A DNA stretch of 64,000 nt from Capsicum annuum (Eukaryota; Streptophyta; Magnoliopsida; Solanales; Solanaceae). The stretch is taken from positions 133,236,186-133,300,185 of the forward strand of contig NC_061121.1 of NCBI RefSeq assembly GCF_002878395.1, written 5' to 3'. A program made the position numbers and the translations under genes. Position 1 is the first letter of the stretch, and every line of letters starts with the position of its first letter. The notes under the pieces were generated by a model, which worked only from the letters and a program-made list of their open reading frames with translations, was not told where the DNA came from and searched no databases. This document shows positions 13,081 to 24,840 of the stretch, piece by piece.

Positions 13081-13178
13081 GAAAGGCCATTCAAAACCAA
13101 GAGATAGATGGTTCTCTTGAAAATTCATTGAAAGGCCACTCAAAACCCAGATATACATGGTTCTCATAAAAATTCATT
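13081..13178. repeat. Two-copy 49-bp tandem duplication
   Basis: Units starting at 13,081 and 13,130 share GAAAGGCCA, TCAAAACC and TGGTTCTC, and end in AAATTCATT. Several substitutions separate them, so it is older than the 35-bp duplication nearby. Confidence 0.85.
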
Positions 13179-13633
13179 GATAGAAAGCATGCCAGACCCT
13201 ACGGGCAAGCATCTCCTGCAATGCAACCATAATTGTTTGAAACCACCCGAGAAGCAAAAGATTTGCCAGTCTAGGCAAAAAATAAATGCATAAATAGTAG
13301 TTTAATGCCAAGTCTGAAAGAAATAAATGAATTTTCATAATGGCCAAAGACTTTGATTGCCTCATGGACTTACAAAGTGCATACTTTCATACGGTATCAC
13401 TTTTCTAACAACTACCAAAAAACAGATGCTTATTATCGATAGGCTTGTTGTCTCTATTATTATCTTGATAAAAGGGAAAATAATAAAGGGATCACTCCTC
13501 AAGCAGTGACTAACCATTGAATCTTCCTTTATCATTTAAAGAAAAGGGAAAGATCACAAGGAACTTAGCCTTTTGAAAATCTTGAGACAAGTCTCTTTGG
13601 AAAGAGCTTTATAAAAGAAAGATGAAAGAGGAA

Positions 13634-15182
13634 TTATGTATTGTGAACTTATGGAAATTTTGATGCTTAAAATTAGGGATATTTGTGAGTAGAGAAGGCA
13701 CTTCTATATGGGTATGATGCATTTTTATGGCATTTATAGGTCAAATAGGTTTGAAGAGGGAAAGTGAATTTTTTTTGGACTTATAGGCATTCGACGATGA
13801 TAGTCCACTATTGTGGGATCTAAACACAGTCATAGCAATGCTTCCATGGGTTGAACTTAAGAGTTAATGTGAATTTGTTGTGCAGATAAAGGATTGCCAT
13901 GATCGTACCATGATGATAGAACCATATAATTAACTATAGGAAGGAGTTCAGAAAGGAGTCTTATAGATTGTAAGTGTCAACAGATCAGACGAGAGGAACG
14001 CATCATCATGAATGATATCACAAGATCATACTAAGGATCGAGGGTGAAATATTTTACAAAATGAAGAATCAAAAGAAAAATCTACAAAAGGGAAGAACAA
14101 TCGTATAATGATACTGCGAGCTCATATTAAGCGTCATACCAACCAAAATCTAAAAGATGCAAAATGTCAAGAGCTAACCTACAAGCACCATGTACAATCA
14201 TGGTATATAACAATGACTGTACCTTGGTTTTTAAGATACCGACTCAGAAAATCCATGTATGTTTGGGATAGCTTTTTATTTTGTCTATAAATAGCCCTAA
14301 TAGTCATTTGTATGAGTTTACATTCATTTGTATATTATTATTGTTTCAACATATATCTTGTTCTTAAAATTAAAAGCATTAATTTTTTAGGTTTTATTCA
14401 TAATAGAGATTCATGGTTTCTCATCTCGTTCTTATGAGTTCATAATTATGCTTTCTTATTAGAATTATTCTTATGTGCTTACGATTATAAGTAGCTAAAC
14501 ACCATAGCTAGTGTTGTCGAAATCATGACGGATTAACAAATTAGTGTTCGTAGTACAAAGTAATTCTCAATTGGTGTTCAGGTATGTATTATTATTTTCT
14601 TTGGTATGATTGTTTTTATGCTGCAGATGTTAGAATAGCCATATCTTCACTCGTAATGAAATTAGGGTTAACGAATAGGAAAATGGAATTAAAAATAGAT
14701 TATTTGAGATGTCAACCTTCAATGAATAACTTGAGCTAATAATCTGGGAAAGATAATGGTTTAGTCCAAGATAAGAGTTAGTAATGCAAAACTTCGGAAA
14801 AGATAAAGCTTACTTGAGGATAGTTACTTAAATAAGTGTGTAAAGCCGTTTACATGAACATAACCTATTAACTTGCATGTCAAGCACCACGATATATTGC
14901 TAAGTGCAAAGAACCTATAGAGTTATGAAGTTGTTGGGGATCAAATTCCTAGTGCTTCTTACACCATGATTATAAATCCAATGAAATGAACAATTATTAT
15001 TATTGAAACTTTTGTTTATAACACCCCCTTTTTAATCAGAGATTATTTACTAATTTCTTAGACAAACACTTGATAGATAGTTTGACCTATTCCTTGTACG
15101 ATCAACCATTACCTAGTTGGTTTTTATACTTTATCAATGAATCCTTTATATGATGTTTAAGAGTATAATTCGGGCAACACAA
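13634..15182 (+). repeat. Athila 5' LTR
   Basis: About 1.55 kb ending just before a tRNA-Asp-like primer site. Its 13,634-14,510 part aligns along its length with 56,418-57,289, which supports the left boundary; the expected TGATGTG start has become TTATGTA. A possible TATA box (CTATAAATAG, about 14,285) precedes the putative transcript start. The LTR is old, with a rough identity to its partner of 75-80% judged by eye. Confidence 0.75.
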
Positions 15183-15187
15183 AATTT

Positions 15188-15205
15188 TAGCATCTTTGTT
15201 GGGAA
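15188..15205 (+). other. Primer binding site, tRNA-Asp type, decayed
   Basis: Directly after the LTR, TTTAGCATCTTTGTTGGG occupies the place of the Athila primer site (complement of the plant tRNA-Asp 3' end). It matches in about two-thirds of positions. Its position between LTR and gag is the main support. Confidence 0.55.
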
Positions 15206-15300
15206 ACACACTTATAGAGTTGATTGATTGTAGTTGTTGGGTTGCTGGTTTATATTTCCTGATTTTACTTTCTTATTGTTTCTAGGTTGCACATTGGTGT

Positions 15301-15600
15301 ATGCCCAACACTCAGAGTCAAGGCAATCTTCTAATTTTATTTGATCCATAAATTAAAAAAACTCTAAGAGATAAAAAAAGAGCAATTAACAAAGGAGTTT
15401 AGGATGATGGAGTTTTGAACTAAGGGTTTACATGATGAAACTTATAGGGATTCAAAAATTTTAAATTATATCAGAAGTAACCCAAGAGGTGATTAGACTG
15501 TGCTTGTTTCCCTATTCTTTGATGGGGGAGGCTACACTATGATTGATAAAGTTTCCACATGGAATCAGTGAGGACTTTGTTCTTTAAGAGATTTTTAAGA
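15301..15600 (+). pseudogene. Athila gag, 5' part, cut by chromovirus A
   Basis: Gag forms the particle that packages element RNA. ATG at 15,301 gives MPNTQSQGN, then a degraded stretch. In another frame the retrotransposon gag domain starts with LCLFPYSLMGEATL and FPHGISEDF (about 15,500-15,600), with stops replacing Trp and Gln. It stops at FKKY, where the LTR of chromovirus A begins. The missing continuation (FLPFRILQLKYEIYNF) is found at 30,193 on the far side, so the gag was split by that insertion. Confidence 0.82.
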
Positions 15601-17736
15601 AATACCCTAGATTTTTAGCCCTTGAGCTTTGAGCTCATTGCTTGGATATGAATCACCCTATGAGTCGTAGGGTTTCTTGATGGATTAGGTGACCCTAGTC
15701 ATTCGGTGTCCAGTAAGTTTATTCTAAGACACTGTCTTGATTACAACTTGAGGTCACAAGCCGTATAGACTTAACATGAGGCATAATGATCAAATCGTAG
15801 GATGTCTAATATGCACCCAATTTGGATCTGCTCTAGCTATGACTTACACCCTATGAGTCAAAGGGTCAAGTGATGAGTCAGTTGACTAAGTCATAAGGAA
15901 AATGGTAGGTAGGGGTTTCAGAGACTATTTCGGATTTGACACGTGGTGATGAGTCATAAGATGTATTTACTAGTTGATGGTGACTCAGAGCTAAGGATAA
16001 CACTTTTTCAGCTTTTAAACTGAGGGCACTTTGGACATTTCCCACATTAACACTTTAGACCCCACGAATTAGAACCATTATTGGTAACTTATTAGCCTAC
16101 TATTATCTATCAAATACTCCCAAATACTCTTTAAAATTCTCCATGCAAAGTTAAAGCTAAGGTTCCAAAAAAGGTAGTTATCTTGGGTTCCATGGGTGCT
16201 TTCTTCCCTAAATTTCTTGGTATTTGAGACATTTTACTCTTCCTCTATACTTTTATTTTCTTAATGGCTTGATCTAGGCAGGGTTTATATGGTTTTTATG
16301 TTGGGTTTTGAACTAAGGGTTGAGAGTTTTGAATATAAATTGTTTAAATATTTTTTTTATGATATTATGAAATTGTTTTGTTTAAATTGATGGTTGGTAA
16401 ATGCTTTAGGGTGCATGGGAATGATGGAAGGACTTGGGTACAGTGGAGTCCCCATTTTTGTAAATTATGGAAATAGGGTACAAAAGAATCCCTAAATTAA
16501 TTGGTTTGGTATGGAAATCGGTAACAACCTCAACCCACTTGTATAATTGGTTTTAGAATATGCATTATCACTTAGTTTGATTTATTTCTTGACATTAATG
16601 CATGGCTTAATAGTTAATTAGACGACAATGGTCTTGAAAACCTCATAGGATACATGGGAATCCCCTAAGTGAGTTTTATAATGGAGTTTGTGGGGTATTT
16701 GGGAATCTCTAGTGATGTCTTAATTATATTTCTTTAAAGCTATAGTCGGTAATATGATACCACTTAATAATTCCTTAATAATTAACTCCTAAAATTGGTG
16801 GTTGGTTTAAGTAATAAATATTTTAATTGGGCAATAATGGGAGTTGTGTTAGCTAGTCGTGAAGGTGTGAGTTTGAAGGACTAATATTAGAAACTCATGT
16901 TTGCTGACATGAGGTTTTGTCTTGATGACCAAGTGTCTGTGGGTTATAAGGGAATCCCCCAAGTGCACATACATATATATGTATCATTGAGCGTGAATAG
17001 TACAAGAGAATCCCTGGTAATCAATAATATCTCTGACTTATGCAGCTAACATGCAATGAGGCATATCTATGGGGTAACACTGGACCTATATAACGCATGG
17101 GTGGATTTATGATGGTAACACTTCACAACCCAAGTTAATATTTTCTTTGAAGTTCATGCTATGCCCTGGTCCCCATCCCAACATGTATATATGTAAATGT
17201 ATACATACTTTATATGATATTGCATCTTAGATGTCGTACTAGTTTGAATTATTATGATGGCCTTATTTTGTTCCTTTATCCTTGAGTTACATACTAGCTT
17301 TCTAACTTCTAACTATCTTCAGACATTGTATTCCCACACAATGTAGGAGCTGGCCATTCTTCTATATCTCTTACTCAGTGACATGGATTTAGGATTAGCT
17401 ATCGAGTTAGATTGATGTGGTAAGCTTTCATACTTCAGAAGACCCCATTTCATGATTATGGTTTCCTTTACATTTTTACCTATTCCCTTGGATTTGTTTT
17501 TTGGCTATTTTCGGAGGCATGTCCTGCTATTTTATTAATACTTAATTTTGGTTCATTATTTAAAAGGCTTTTTTAGACTATTATGGTTATAGGGTGGTGT
17601 TGGTCGGTCATTTGGTCGATTATCGGTGGTTGTTTATGGACTTGCATTAAGATTTTCTTAAGCTATTTTATGCTATCTTATTATAGATTTTGAAATTCAT
17701 CTGACTTTAGGATGTGTTATGTTTGGATTGGTTAGA
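15600..17736 (+). repeat. Chromovirus A 5' LTR, main part
   Basis: Aligns along its length with the 3' LTR at 27,993-30,192. The last roughly 70 bp lie beyond element B at 23,273-23,341. The U3 part carries repeated TGAGTCA-type words (15,854; 15,874; 15,950; 15,981). Downstream, a degenerate word like GGGTACAAGGGAATCCCC recurs at irregular spacing between about 16.4 and 17.05 kb. The exact first base is uncertain by a few positions. Confidence 0.85.
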
Positions 17737-18780
17737 TGAAATAGTTTGTCTTTGAACCCTTAGAAACATTCCCTTAGTTGATGTTTCTGGGAAAGGTATG
17801 ACTCATGGGTACTAGTCGTACCTTAGGATATGGTTTGGTGTCCTCTCACTTATTTGTTAGGCAGTGTAGTAGGGGTTAGATTCTGTCCAAGGTAATGTTA
17901 TCCTTTCCTAAGTCATATGATAAGGTACTAGTCGTAAGATTTGTAAAGTTTGGTCTAGTAGATACTATCTTAGGTATGGTTTGTATGGTACTCATACCTT
18001 AGGATAAGATATATGTATGCATGGTCGTATGTTGGGAGGGTTAGAGGTCCATGGTGAGGCTTAGGGTATAAGTTAGGGTACCATACATACCCTAGGGTAT
18101 GGGCCAAGGGGATGAGTCATACCCTTCTGGGTGTAACTTTTGGCTTTTAAGTTGAGGGCATTTTAGATATTTCCCACCCCTAAAAAACTTATGACCCATA
18201 ACTTATAACCTTATTTGGAATTCCATTCTTCATATATACAAGATCAAAAAATTCCAAAACTTCTCTAACAAGATTGAGGCTAGGGTTCATCAAGAAGGCC
18301 ATCTAGAAGCTTAGAGACCAAGAATATTTTTGTGAATCTTTATGGATAAGTCATGTGACTCTGCCTTATTTGTTATTTCTCAAATATCATGTGTTTTAAA
18401 TAGTAATTTGATAATTGAGTGATGGGTTATGAAATCAAATCTTAAGGTGTTGATGTATAGTAATGGGTATTATTTACTCTTGTTCAAACTTGTGTTTACA
18501 CATGCTTTTGTTGATGGTTTACATATATGGGTGCTTTTTTATTATGTTTTAACAAATGGGTCATCAATAACCTAAATCTTGATGGTTTTCACTTAGGTTT
18601 GGTCTTGCTAAAGGTATACCCTCAAGGTGTTTGTGAAAATGTCTAGGACAAATAACTAGTTATATGTTAATAGTGTTTTGATCTAAGGCAATGGAATAAT
18701 GAGTAAAGATGCTTGGTAAATGACTTTCTAAAGGCCTTGTCGTCCTTGTAAAAAGTCAATTGGTAACGTTGGTGGTTTGG
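17737..18780 (+). repeat. Chromovirus B 5' LTR, truncated
   Basis: Starts TGAAATAG and matches the first half of the 3' LTR at 21,063, as far as GGTAACGTTGGTGGTTTGG (homologous to about 22,098). It then changes without a gap into RNase H coding sequence. TGACTCA (17,799) and TGAGTCA (18,113) words occur in U3. Confidence 0.88.
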
Positions 18781-20734
18781 TTCCCCGAGGGTAATGATGG
18801 TTTTGTAGTGTATTATGATGCTTTTCGTATTAGGCTTGGTTGTGTATTGATGCAACATGGTAGGGTTGTGGCCTATTCTTCTATGCAATTGAAAGTTTAT
18901 AAGAAGAACTACCTTACTCACGACTTAGAGTTGTTAGCCCTGGTGTTTGCATTGAGATTTCGCATCAGTATCTCTATGGGGTTTATGTTGACATCTTTTT
19001 GGATCATAATAGACTTCATTTGTATTTACTTAAGATAATATGAATCTCATGCAAAGAAGATGGCTTGAGTTTCTAAAAGACTACTACTATATGAGTCTCT
19101 ATTACCATTCGGGTAAAGCTAACATAGTTGATGATGCTCTTAGCAGGTTATCATAGGGATTTTAGATCATGTAGATGAGGATAAGTGAGAGTTGGTGAAG
19201 GAAATTCACCATTTGGATAATCTTGAAGTTCTTCTCACGGTCTCTGAGGATGGTGGTGTATTTGTGCATCAGGTACCACAGTCGTCTCCTCTGGTTGAGG
19301 TAAAGGAAAAGCAAATATTAGATCTTGATTTTATAAAGATTTAGAGTAATATAGGTCAACAAAAGGTTGTTGATTTTACAATTTATGGTTGTGGTATCTT
19401 GAGGTACTAAGGTAGGTTAGGTGTTCCCAATGTCGATGGATTGAGGGAAAGGATTCTGGACAAAGCTCAAGGATCTCATTATGCTATTCGTCCTAGTTCT
19501 ACAAAGATGTATCAAGATCTTAGGAGTTTTATTGGTGGATGAATATGAAGCGAGATATGGCTAGTTATGTGGCTAAGTGTATGGTGTATTAACAAGTAAA
19601 AGTTCACCACTTAAGACTCGGTGGGTTGTATCAACAGATAGAGTGGCCTGAATGGAAGTGGGAAGTGATTAATACAGATTTCATCAATGGTCTTACCAAG
19701 TCTCAGAATCAATGTGATTCTTTTTAGGTCAATGTGGATAAAGTGACCAAGTCTGCTTATTTCTTGCCAGTGAGGACTAGTTACTTGGTGGAAGATTATG
19801 CTAATTTGTTTCTTGCAGAGATTGTGTAGTTGCATGATGCTCTGGTTTCTATCATTTATAATTGTAGCACTTCATTCTTATCTTATTTTTTGAAGTCATT
19901 TCAGAAAAGTTTGGGCACTAAGGTTTGCTTTAGTATCGCTTTCCACCTGTAAATGGATGGACAAGCAGAAAGAATCATTCAGATATTGGAAGAAACATTG
20001 CATGCTTATGTGATTAATTATGGTGGTAGTTGTCACGACCATTTTCCTTTGATTGAATTTTCCTATAATAATAATAGATACTATTCTAGAATTTTTATGG
20101 CTCCTTTTTAGGCGATGTATGGCAGGAGATGTCGTTCTTCTATTGGGTGGTATAAAGTTGGTAAGAATAAATTGCATGGACCTAATTTGGTTCACAAATC
20201 CTTGGAGAAGGTAAAGGTGATTCGTGATAGGGTGAAAGCCGCTCAAAGTAGCCAAGAGTCCTATGTGGATGTGATGCGTAGGGATTTAGAGTTTAATGTC
20301 GGAGATTAGGTATTCTTTAATATATCTCCTATGAAAAGAGTGATGTGTTTTAGTAAGAAAGGAAAGCTTAGTCCATATTATGTTAGTCCATATTTGATTT
20401 TCAAGAGGGTTGGTAATGTTTCCTATGAGTTGGAGTTGCCCTCTAGTTTAAGCTCTATCCATCCAGTATTCTATGTGTGTATATTGCAGAAATGTATAGG
20501 TGACCCTTTGTTAGTTGTTCCCTTAGAGGATGTTGGTATTTAAGACATATTTTTCTATGAGGAGGTACCAGTTAGGATCTTGGATTTACAATTCTGCCGA
20601 TTACGAACAAAAGAGGTGGCTTCAATAAAGGTTCTATGGAGGAACCAAAAGTATGAGGAAGCTACTTGGGAAGCGGAAGAGAACATTAAGTCCAAGAATC
20701 CATATTTGTTCTCCATTTTGGAAACTCATGCTTG
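18781..20734 (+). pseudogene. Chromovirus B pol remnant: RNase H, integrase, chromodomain
   Basis: Starts abruptly in RNase H (FPEGNDGFVVYYDA, LGCVLMQHGRVVAYSS, THDLELLALVFAL). The integrase N-terminal zinc domain is degraded. In the core, NTDF keeps the first Asp (about 19,675), IIYN replaces IISD (second Asp lost) and GQAERIIQ keeps the Glu (about 19,960). The C-terminal part is the best preserved: MYGRRCRSSIGWYKVG, GKLSPYYVSPYLIFKRV, YELELPSSLSSIHPVF. It ends with the chromodomain (LRTKEVASIKVLWRNQ, EEATWEAEE) and a stop at about 20,734. Chromodomains of this clade are thought to steer integration to heterochromatin. About ten stops and frameshifts are present. Confidence 0.88.
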
Positions 20735-21062
20735 AGGTATGTGTTAATCTTCTTAACTAGATTTATGTCCTTTATAGGCAATCTGTTCAAGTCCCTAAGC
20801 TTTGAATTGAGCATGTATTTAAATAGACAATGGGTTTAAGTCCTAATGTCAATTAAATGAATGGTTGATTGATGATGATATTGGCATGTGCCTTATCCTT
20901 GTTGTATGTCTTTGATTTTTAACTTGATTAAGCTGTCTGTACCTTTGCTAACTCTTCTGCCTGTAAGGAAGCTTGTTAGTTTGATGTTTTATGATGTGTT
21001 AACTCATGTTTGTGCTTATCTTACCCGTCATTTGAGGATGAATGATCCTAGTGGGGGAGAAT
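20735..21062 (+). other. Chromovirus B 3' untranslated region and polypurine tract
   Basis: Non-coding between the pol stop and the 3' LTR. The last bases, AGTGGGGGAGAAT (21,050-21,062), form the purine tract that would prime plus-strand DNA. The same tract precedes the 3' LTR of element A. Confidence 0.8.
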
Positions 21063-23272
21063 TGAAACACATTGGGTTTGAACCTTTAGAAAAATTCCCT
21101 TAGTTGAAGTTTCTAGGCAAAGTATGACTCATAGGTACTAGTTGTACCTTAGGATATGGTTTGGTGTCCTCTCAATCATATGTTAGGCAGTGTGGTGGGG
21201 GCTATATTCTGTCCAAAGTATGGGTTAGCCTATCCCAAGTCATATAATAAGGTGCTAGTCGTAAGAAGTTAAGTCATAGGATATATTAAGTTTGGTCTAG
21301 TGGACACTGTCTTAGGTACTATTTGTATGATACATATCTTACCTTAGATATGAGTTATGCATGCATGGTGAGGCCTAGGGTATAAGTTATGGTACAACTC
21401 GTACCCTAGGGTGCGGGTAAAGGTGGTGAGTCATACCCTCCTGGGTGCAACTTTTATCTTTTAAGCTGAGGGCATTTTAGATATTTCCCATACCTAAACC
21501 CTTATGACCAACGACTTATAACCTTATTTGGCCTTTCATTCTTTATATATACAAGATCAAAACATTCCAAAACAGTCTCCCAAACTTCTCTAACAAGATT
21601 GGGGCTAGGGTTCATCAAGAAGGCAATCTAGGTGCTTGGAGACCATTAATGTATTCATGAATTTTTGTGTATAAGGCATGTGACTCTTCCCTCTTTTTTT
21701 TTCCTGAAATATCATGTGTTTTAACAATAATTTGGTTCTTGAATCGTGGGTTTTGAAATCAAATGTTAAGGTTTTGATGCATCGTGATGGGTATTGTTTA
21801 TTCTTGTTCAAACTTGTGTTTACACATGGTTTTTGTGATGGTTTACACATGTGGGTGCTTGTTGATTGTGGTTTAACAAATGGGTCATGAATAACCCAAA
21901 TCTTGATGGTTTTCACTTGGGTTGATCATGGTAAAGGTATGCCCTCAAGGTGTTTTTGAAAATGTGTAAGTTAAATAACTACTTATATGTTAATAGTGTT
22001 TTAAGATAAGGCAATGGATTAATGAGTAAATATGCTTGGTAAATGACTTTGTAAAGGCATTCTCGCCCTTGCAATGATTTAATTGGTAACAGTGGTTGTT
22101 TGATTTGCAAAATAGGGTTAGAGTTGGTAAACTTTAAATTGAATTATGTTTGAAATAAAGTTTGGTACCATAATGCTAATGAAGAATAAATGGTGTTTTA
22201 TGGGCCTTGATGATAATAATTTGACGTGAATGGTGGTTTTAACTAAGGTATTAACCTATTAAAGTGATTGATTGATAAATGGTTCATGAATACCGTGTGG
22301 TCATGTGTGGTGTTGAATTGTAGCCTTGATGGATTGAATTGGCTAAGTGGGCTAGAGTCCTCAAATACTAAACTGAATGGATATGAATGCATGGACAAAG
22401 AGTTACAATACCAAATGTCGACTTATAATGGTCGCCACGACTTGATCTTAGAGTTTTTTCCCAAAAAAATGGCTTGAGGTTAGAGTCTCTTGCCCAATGA
22501 AATGGCTTGAGGTTAGAGTCCCTTGCCCAATGAATTGTCTTGAGGTTAGAGTCCCTTGACTAATAAAATGGCTTGTGGTTAGAGTCCACATGTTTCGTAA
22601 GATGGCTTTAGGTTTGATTTCTCTCATGATTAGATATTCGAGATACATGCTAAGGCCTTCTTTTCTTTCCCAATAATTATTGTATAAATATATCTATATA
22701 TGTGCCTATATATATAAATGTGGTTGCTTAGGATAGTTTGAATTGGATTTGAATAATGGCACTATTTTATCCTTACCCTTTAGTTACATGCTAGTGCTCT
22801 AACCGCTAACCATCTCCAGATAATGTGTCGCCTGGGGCTAGATCTTCTTCTTCTCTTCTAGTGTAGTGACCAGGTGTTTTAGCGGTTTATGTGTTGACTT
22901 TGAAATGGTGAGCTTGCACACTTTAAAATTCATATATTTCATGGTCTTTCTATCTTATGTCATAGATTTGTTTAGACTTGCTTTTTTCTATTGTTAGGGG
23001 CATGTCCTGATATATTTAGGTATCAGATTTATAAAGGCTTTGTGGATGACTGTGGACTTTGGTGTGTTGGTTGGTATGATGACATTAATGGAATGATTAG
23101 ATATTCTTAAGCTATGATTGTTAATCTTGTTTTCACTATTTTAATAATATGTTCGGATTTCATCCAACATATGTGGATTGATGTGATGGTTTGGTTAGGT
23201 TGGCGAGGTGATCTGCGGTCCTCATTGCGCTTGAGATGACCCCATGACAAGGCCCTATTTTGGGTTATGTCA
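21063..23272 (+). repeat. Chromovirus B 3' LTR, complete
   Basis: About 2.2 kb, TGAAACAC at the start and ATGTCA at the end. The first kilobase matches the truncated 5' LTR at 17,737. It contains TGACTCA (21,124) and TGAGTCA (21,427) in U3 and a 33-bp tandem array (22,441-22,640). Followed at once by the tail of A's 5' LTR. Confidence 0.88.
22441..22640 (+). repeat. 33-bp minisatellite inside LTR B, about six units
   Basis: The phrase GGCTTGAGGTTAGAGTC recurs with its CTTG at 22,473, 22,506, 22,539, 22,572 and 22,606, a period of 33 to 34 bp. A degenerate first unit starts at 22,441. Outer units are more diverged than inner ones. I do not see a matching array in the LTRs of element A. Confidence 0.92.
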
Positions 23273-23341
23273 GTGAAGGGGTGATCTATGATCCACACAA
23301 TATTAGAGATACCGAACCCGGCTAGGCCTTGGTTTAGGTCA
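23273..23341 (+). repeat. Tail of the chromovirus A 5' LTR, displaced by B
   Basis: Reads GGGGTGATCTATGATCCACA onward and ends TTTAGGTCA, matching the final 69 bp of the A 3' LTR (GGGGGTGATCTCTGGTCCAC to GTTGTGTCA). This is the missing end of the LTR that breaks off at 17,736. Confidence 0.88.
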
Positions 23342-23349
23342 TATCGAAT

Positions 23350-23362
23350 TAATATCAGAGCC
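23350..23362 (+). other. Primer binding site of chromovirus A, initiator tRNA-Met
   Basis: TAATATCAGAGCC, eight bases after the LTR end, matches the chromovirus primer site TGGTATCAGAGCC at 11 of 13 positions; both differences are G to A. Confidence 0.85.
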
Positions 23363-23556
23363 AAGGTTTGGTGTCATCGGGTGTCGAACAAAACCATGTC
23401 AAGTAGAGTCTTATTTATGAGTGTGTAGCAGGCCACACTTATAAGGGAGAGGCTATAAGATATTTTGGAATGTTTCTATTTCTTTTTGTTCTATTTTGAG
23501 CTGTACAGTTTGAGGTCTTGAATCTCTCTTATTCCCACTCATTCGCTTTTCAGATT

Positions 23557-24840
23557 ATGCCTCCAAGAAGATCTGATGTCATGAGGAACTCTTCTGCCTA
23601 GTGTAAGGACAATATGGACAGAGCCCATCCTACTCCGAGAGTTTAGACCCGATCTAGGGTCGTTGCTTCTGATTCCCTTGATGGAGCTCCATCAGTTCCC
23701 CTTATTCTTCCTTAGGTACCTCGAGCTAATATGTCTAATACTGAGTTTTTCTAGTCGATTCACTTGCTTACCCATTTGCTGTCCTCTAAGACTGATTGGG
23801 TTGCTTCTGTTTCTCTATCTTCTAAGGCCAGAAGGGTTGGAAAATTTTTTAGATTGAGTCCTATGTTCACTAGTTCTAAAGTTGAGGAAGATCATCAGTA
23901 TTTTATTAATGATATGTAAATGATCTTCCATGTAATGCGTCCTTCAAATGTTCAGGGTGTACAATTTGTGGTCTATTAATTGAAGGATGTAGCATACTAG
24001 TGGTACAAAGAATGGGAGCAATTGAGAGGTAAAGATACTGATTCTTCCATATGGGATGATTTATCTAATGCTTTTCTAGACTACTTCTTTCCTCAAGAGT
24101 TGATAGTAGTGAAAGTAGAATAGTTTATCAATTTGAAGTAAGGAGGAATGACAGTCAAGGAGTATGAGTTGAAATTCCATCAGTTATCTCGGTATACTCC
24201 TGAGTTAGTCTTTTCCATGAGAGCTAGAATGATGAAGTTCACTTAAACATTTTCCTGAAACTTTATTCTGGAGAATAAGGCTTCTATGTTGAATAAGGAC
24301 ATGGATATTTCTCAGCTTGTCATTTATATACATCAATTTGATGAAGAGAAGAGGAAGCAGGCTGAAATTCAGAAGAGGCAGAATAAAAAATTTTGGCATT
24401 CAGAACATAGGGAAGGTCAACAGCAAAGTGGTAGGCATGGTGGAAAATGGACTAAGGAAAAGTGGGGCAATTCTAGGTCCTATTCAACGGCTAGTTCTTC
24501 ATACCCAAAGTCATCTGGTGATTGACATTTTTAGGGTGGCAATGGTTCTAGGGCATAGGGAGCCCAATCTCAGGATAGTGAGGCCCGATCAGCTCCATCA
24601 TATCCTCCCTACAAATTTTATGGTCAACTATAGCATGGTTTTCTTTGATGAAGGAAGGGACATGCTATTCAAGTATGGTCAGCCAAGGCATAGGCTTAGA
24701 AACTGTCCCATGGGTAACGTTGCTTCTGGGAAAATAAGGTTCCTATTTCATCTTCATCAACTCCTGCACCAAAGTGTGCCCCATCAGGCTTCGTCACTAG
24801 TCAGAACTATCTCTATGCTCTCACTACCCGTCAGGAGTTT
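23557..24840 (+). pseudogene. Chromovirus A gag, broken
   Basis: Particle protein. ATG at 23,557 (MPPRRSDVM) follows TTCGCTTTTCAG, which resembles a splice acceptor but may just be the conserved leader. The capsid-like domain reads FFRLSPMFTSSKVEED, WDDLSNAFLDYFFPQEL and VKEYELKFHQLSRYTPELV. The tail is rich in Gln, Lys and Ser (IHQFDEEKRKQAEIQ). The zinc knuckle near 24,690 reads KYGQPRHRLRNCP in place of the CX2C-type CGQPGHRLRNCP. Two Cys are lost; His and the last Cys are kept. There are about ten stops and a frame change at about 24,500. Confidence 0.87.

Larger units (their letters stand above)
12385..13633. other. Gene-free stretch between LINE and Athila LTR
   Basis: No protein family is recognisable in any frame. 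The only structures seen are two short tandem duplications. The short open frames here have no conserved motifs and are probably chance. Confidence 0.65.
17737..23272 (+). mobile_element. Chromovirus B, internally deleted, inside the LTR of A
   Basis: A related but distinct chromovirus: 5' LTR fragment, RNase H to chromodomain of pol, purine tract, complete 3' LTR. A deletion removed the second half of the 5' LTR, primer site, gag, protease and RT, joining LTR directly to RNase H at about 18,780. Proof of nesting: after the 3' LTR ends in GTTATGTCA, the next 69 bp continue the end of A's LTR as seen at 30,124-30,192. Confidence 0.87.

Noticed and set aside
12952..13365. Small minus-strand genes
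   Set aside because: Short frames of 63 to 71 residues, overlapping a tandem duplication, without motifs or a credible promoter.
19896..20255. 119-residue open frame on the minus strand
   Set aside because: It lies antisense to the integrase of chromovirus B, has no family-like motifs, and its openness is explained by the coding composition of the other strand.
21605..21916. 103-residue minus-strand frame in LTR B
   Set aside because: It is inside an LTR and not kept open in the paired copy at 18.3-18.6 kb.
17600..23400. Tandem LTR array or recombined solo LTRs
   Set aside because: The displaced 69-bp tail of LTR A after LTR B, plus pol sequence between the two B LTRs, shows nesting instead.
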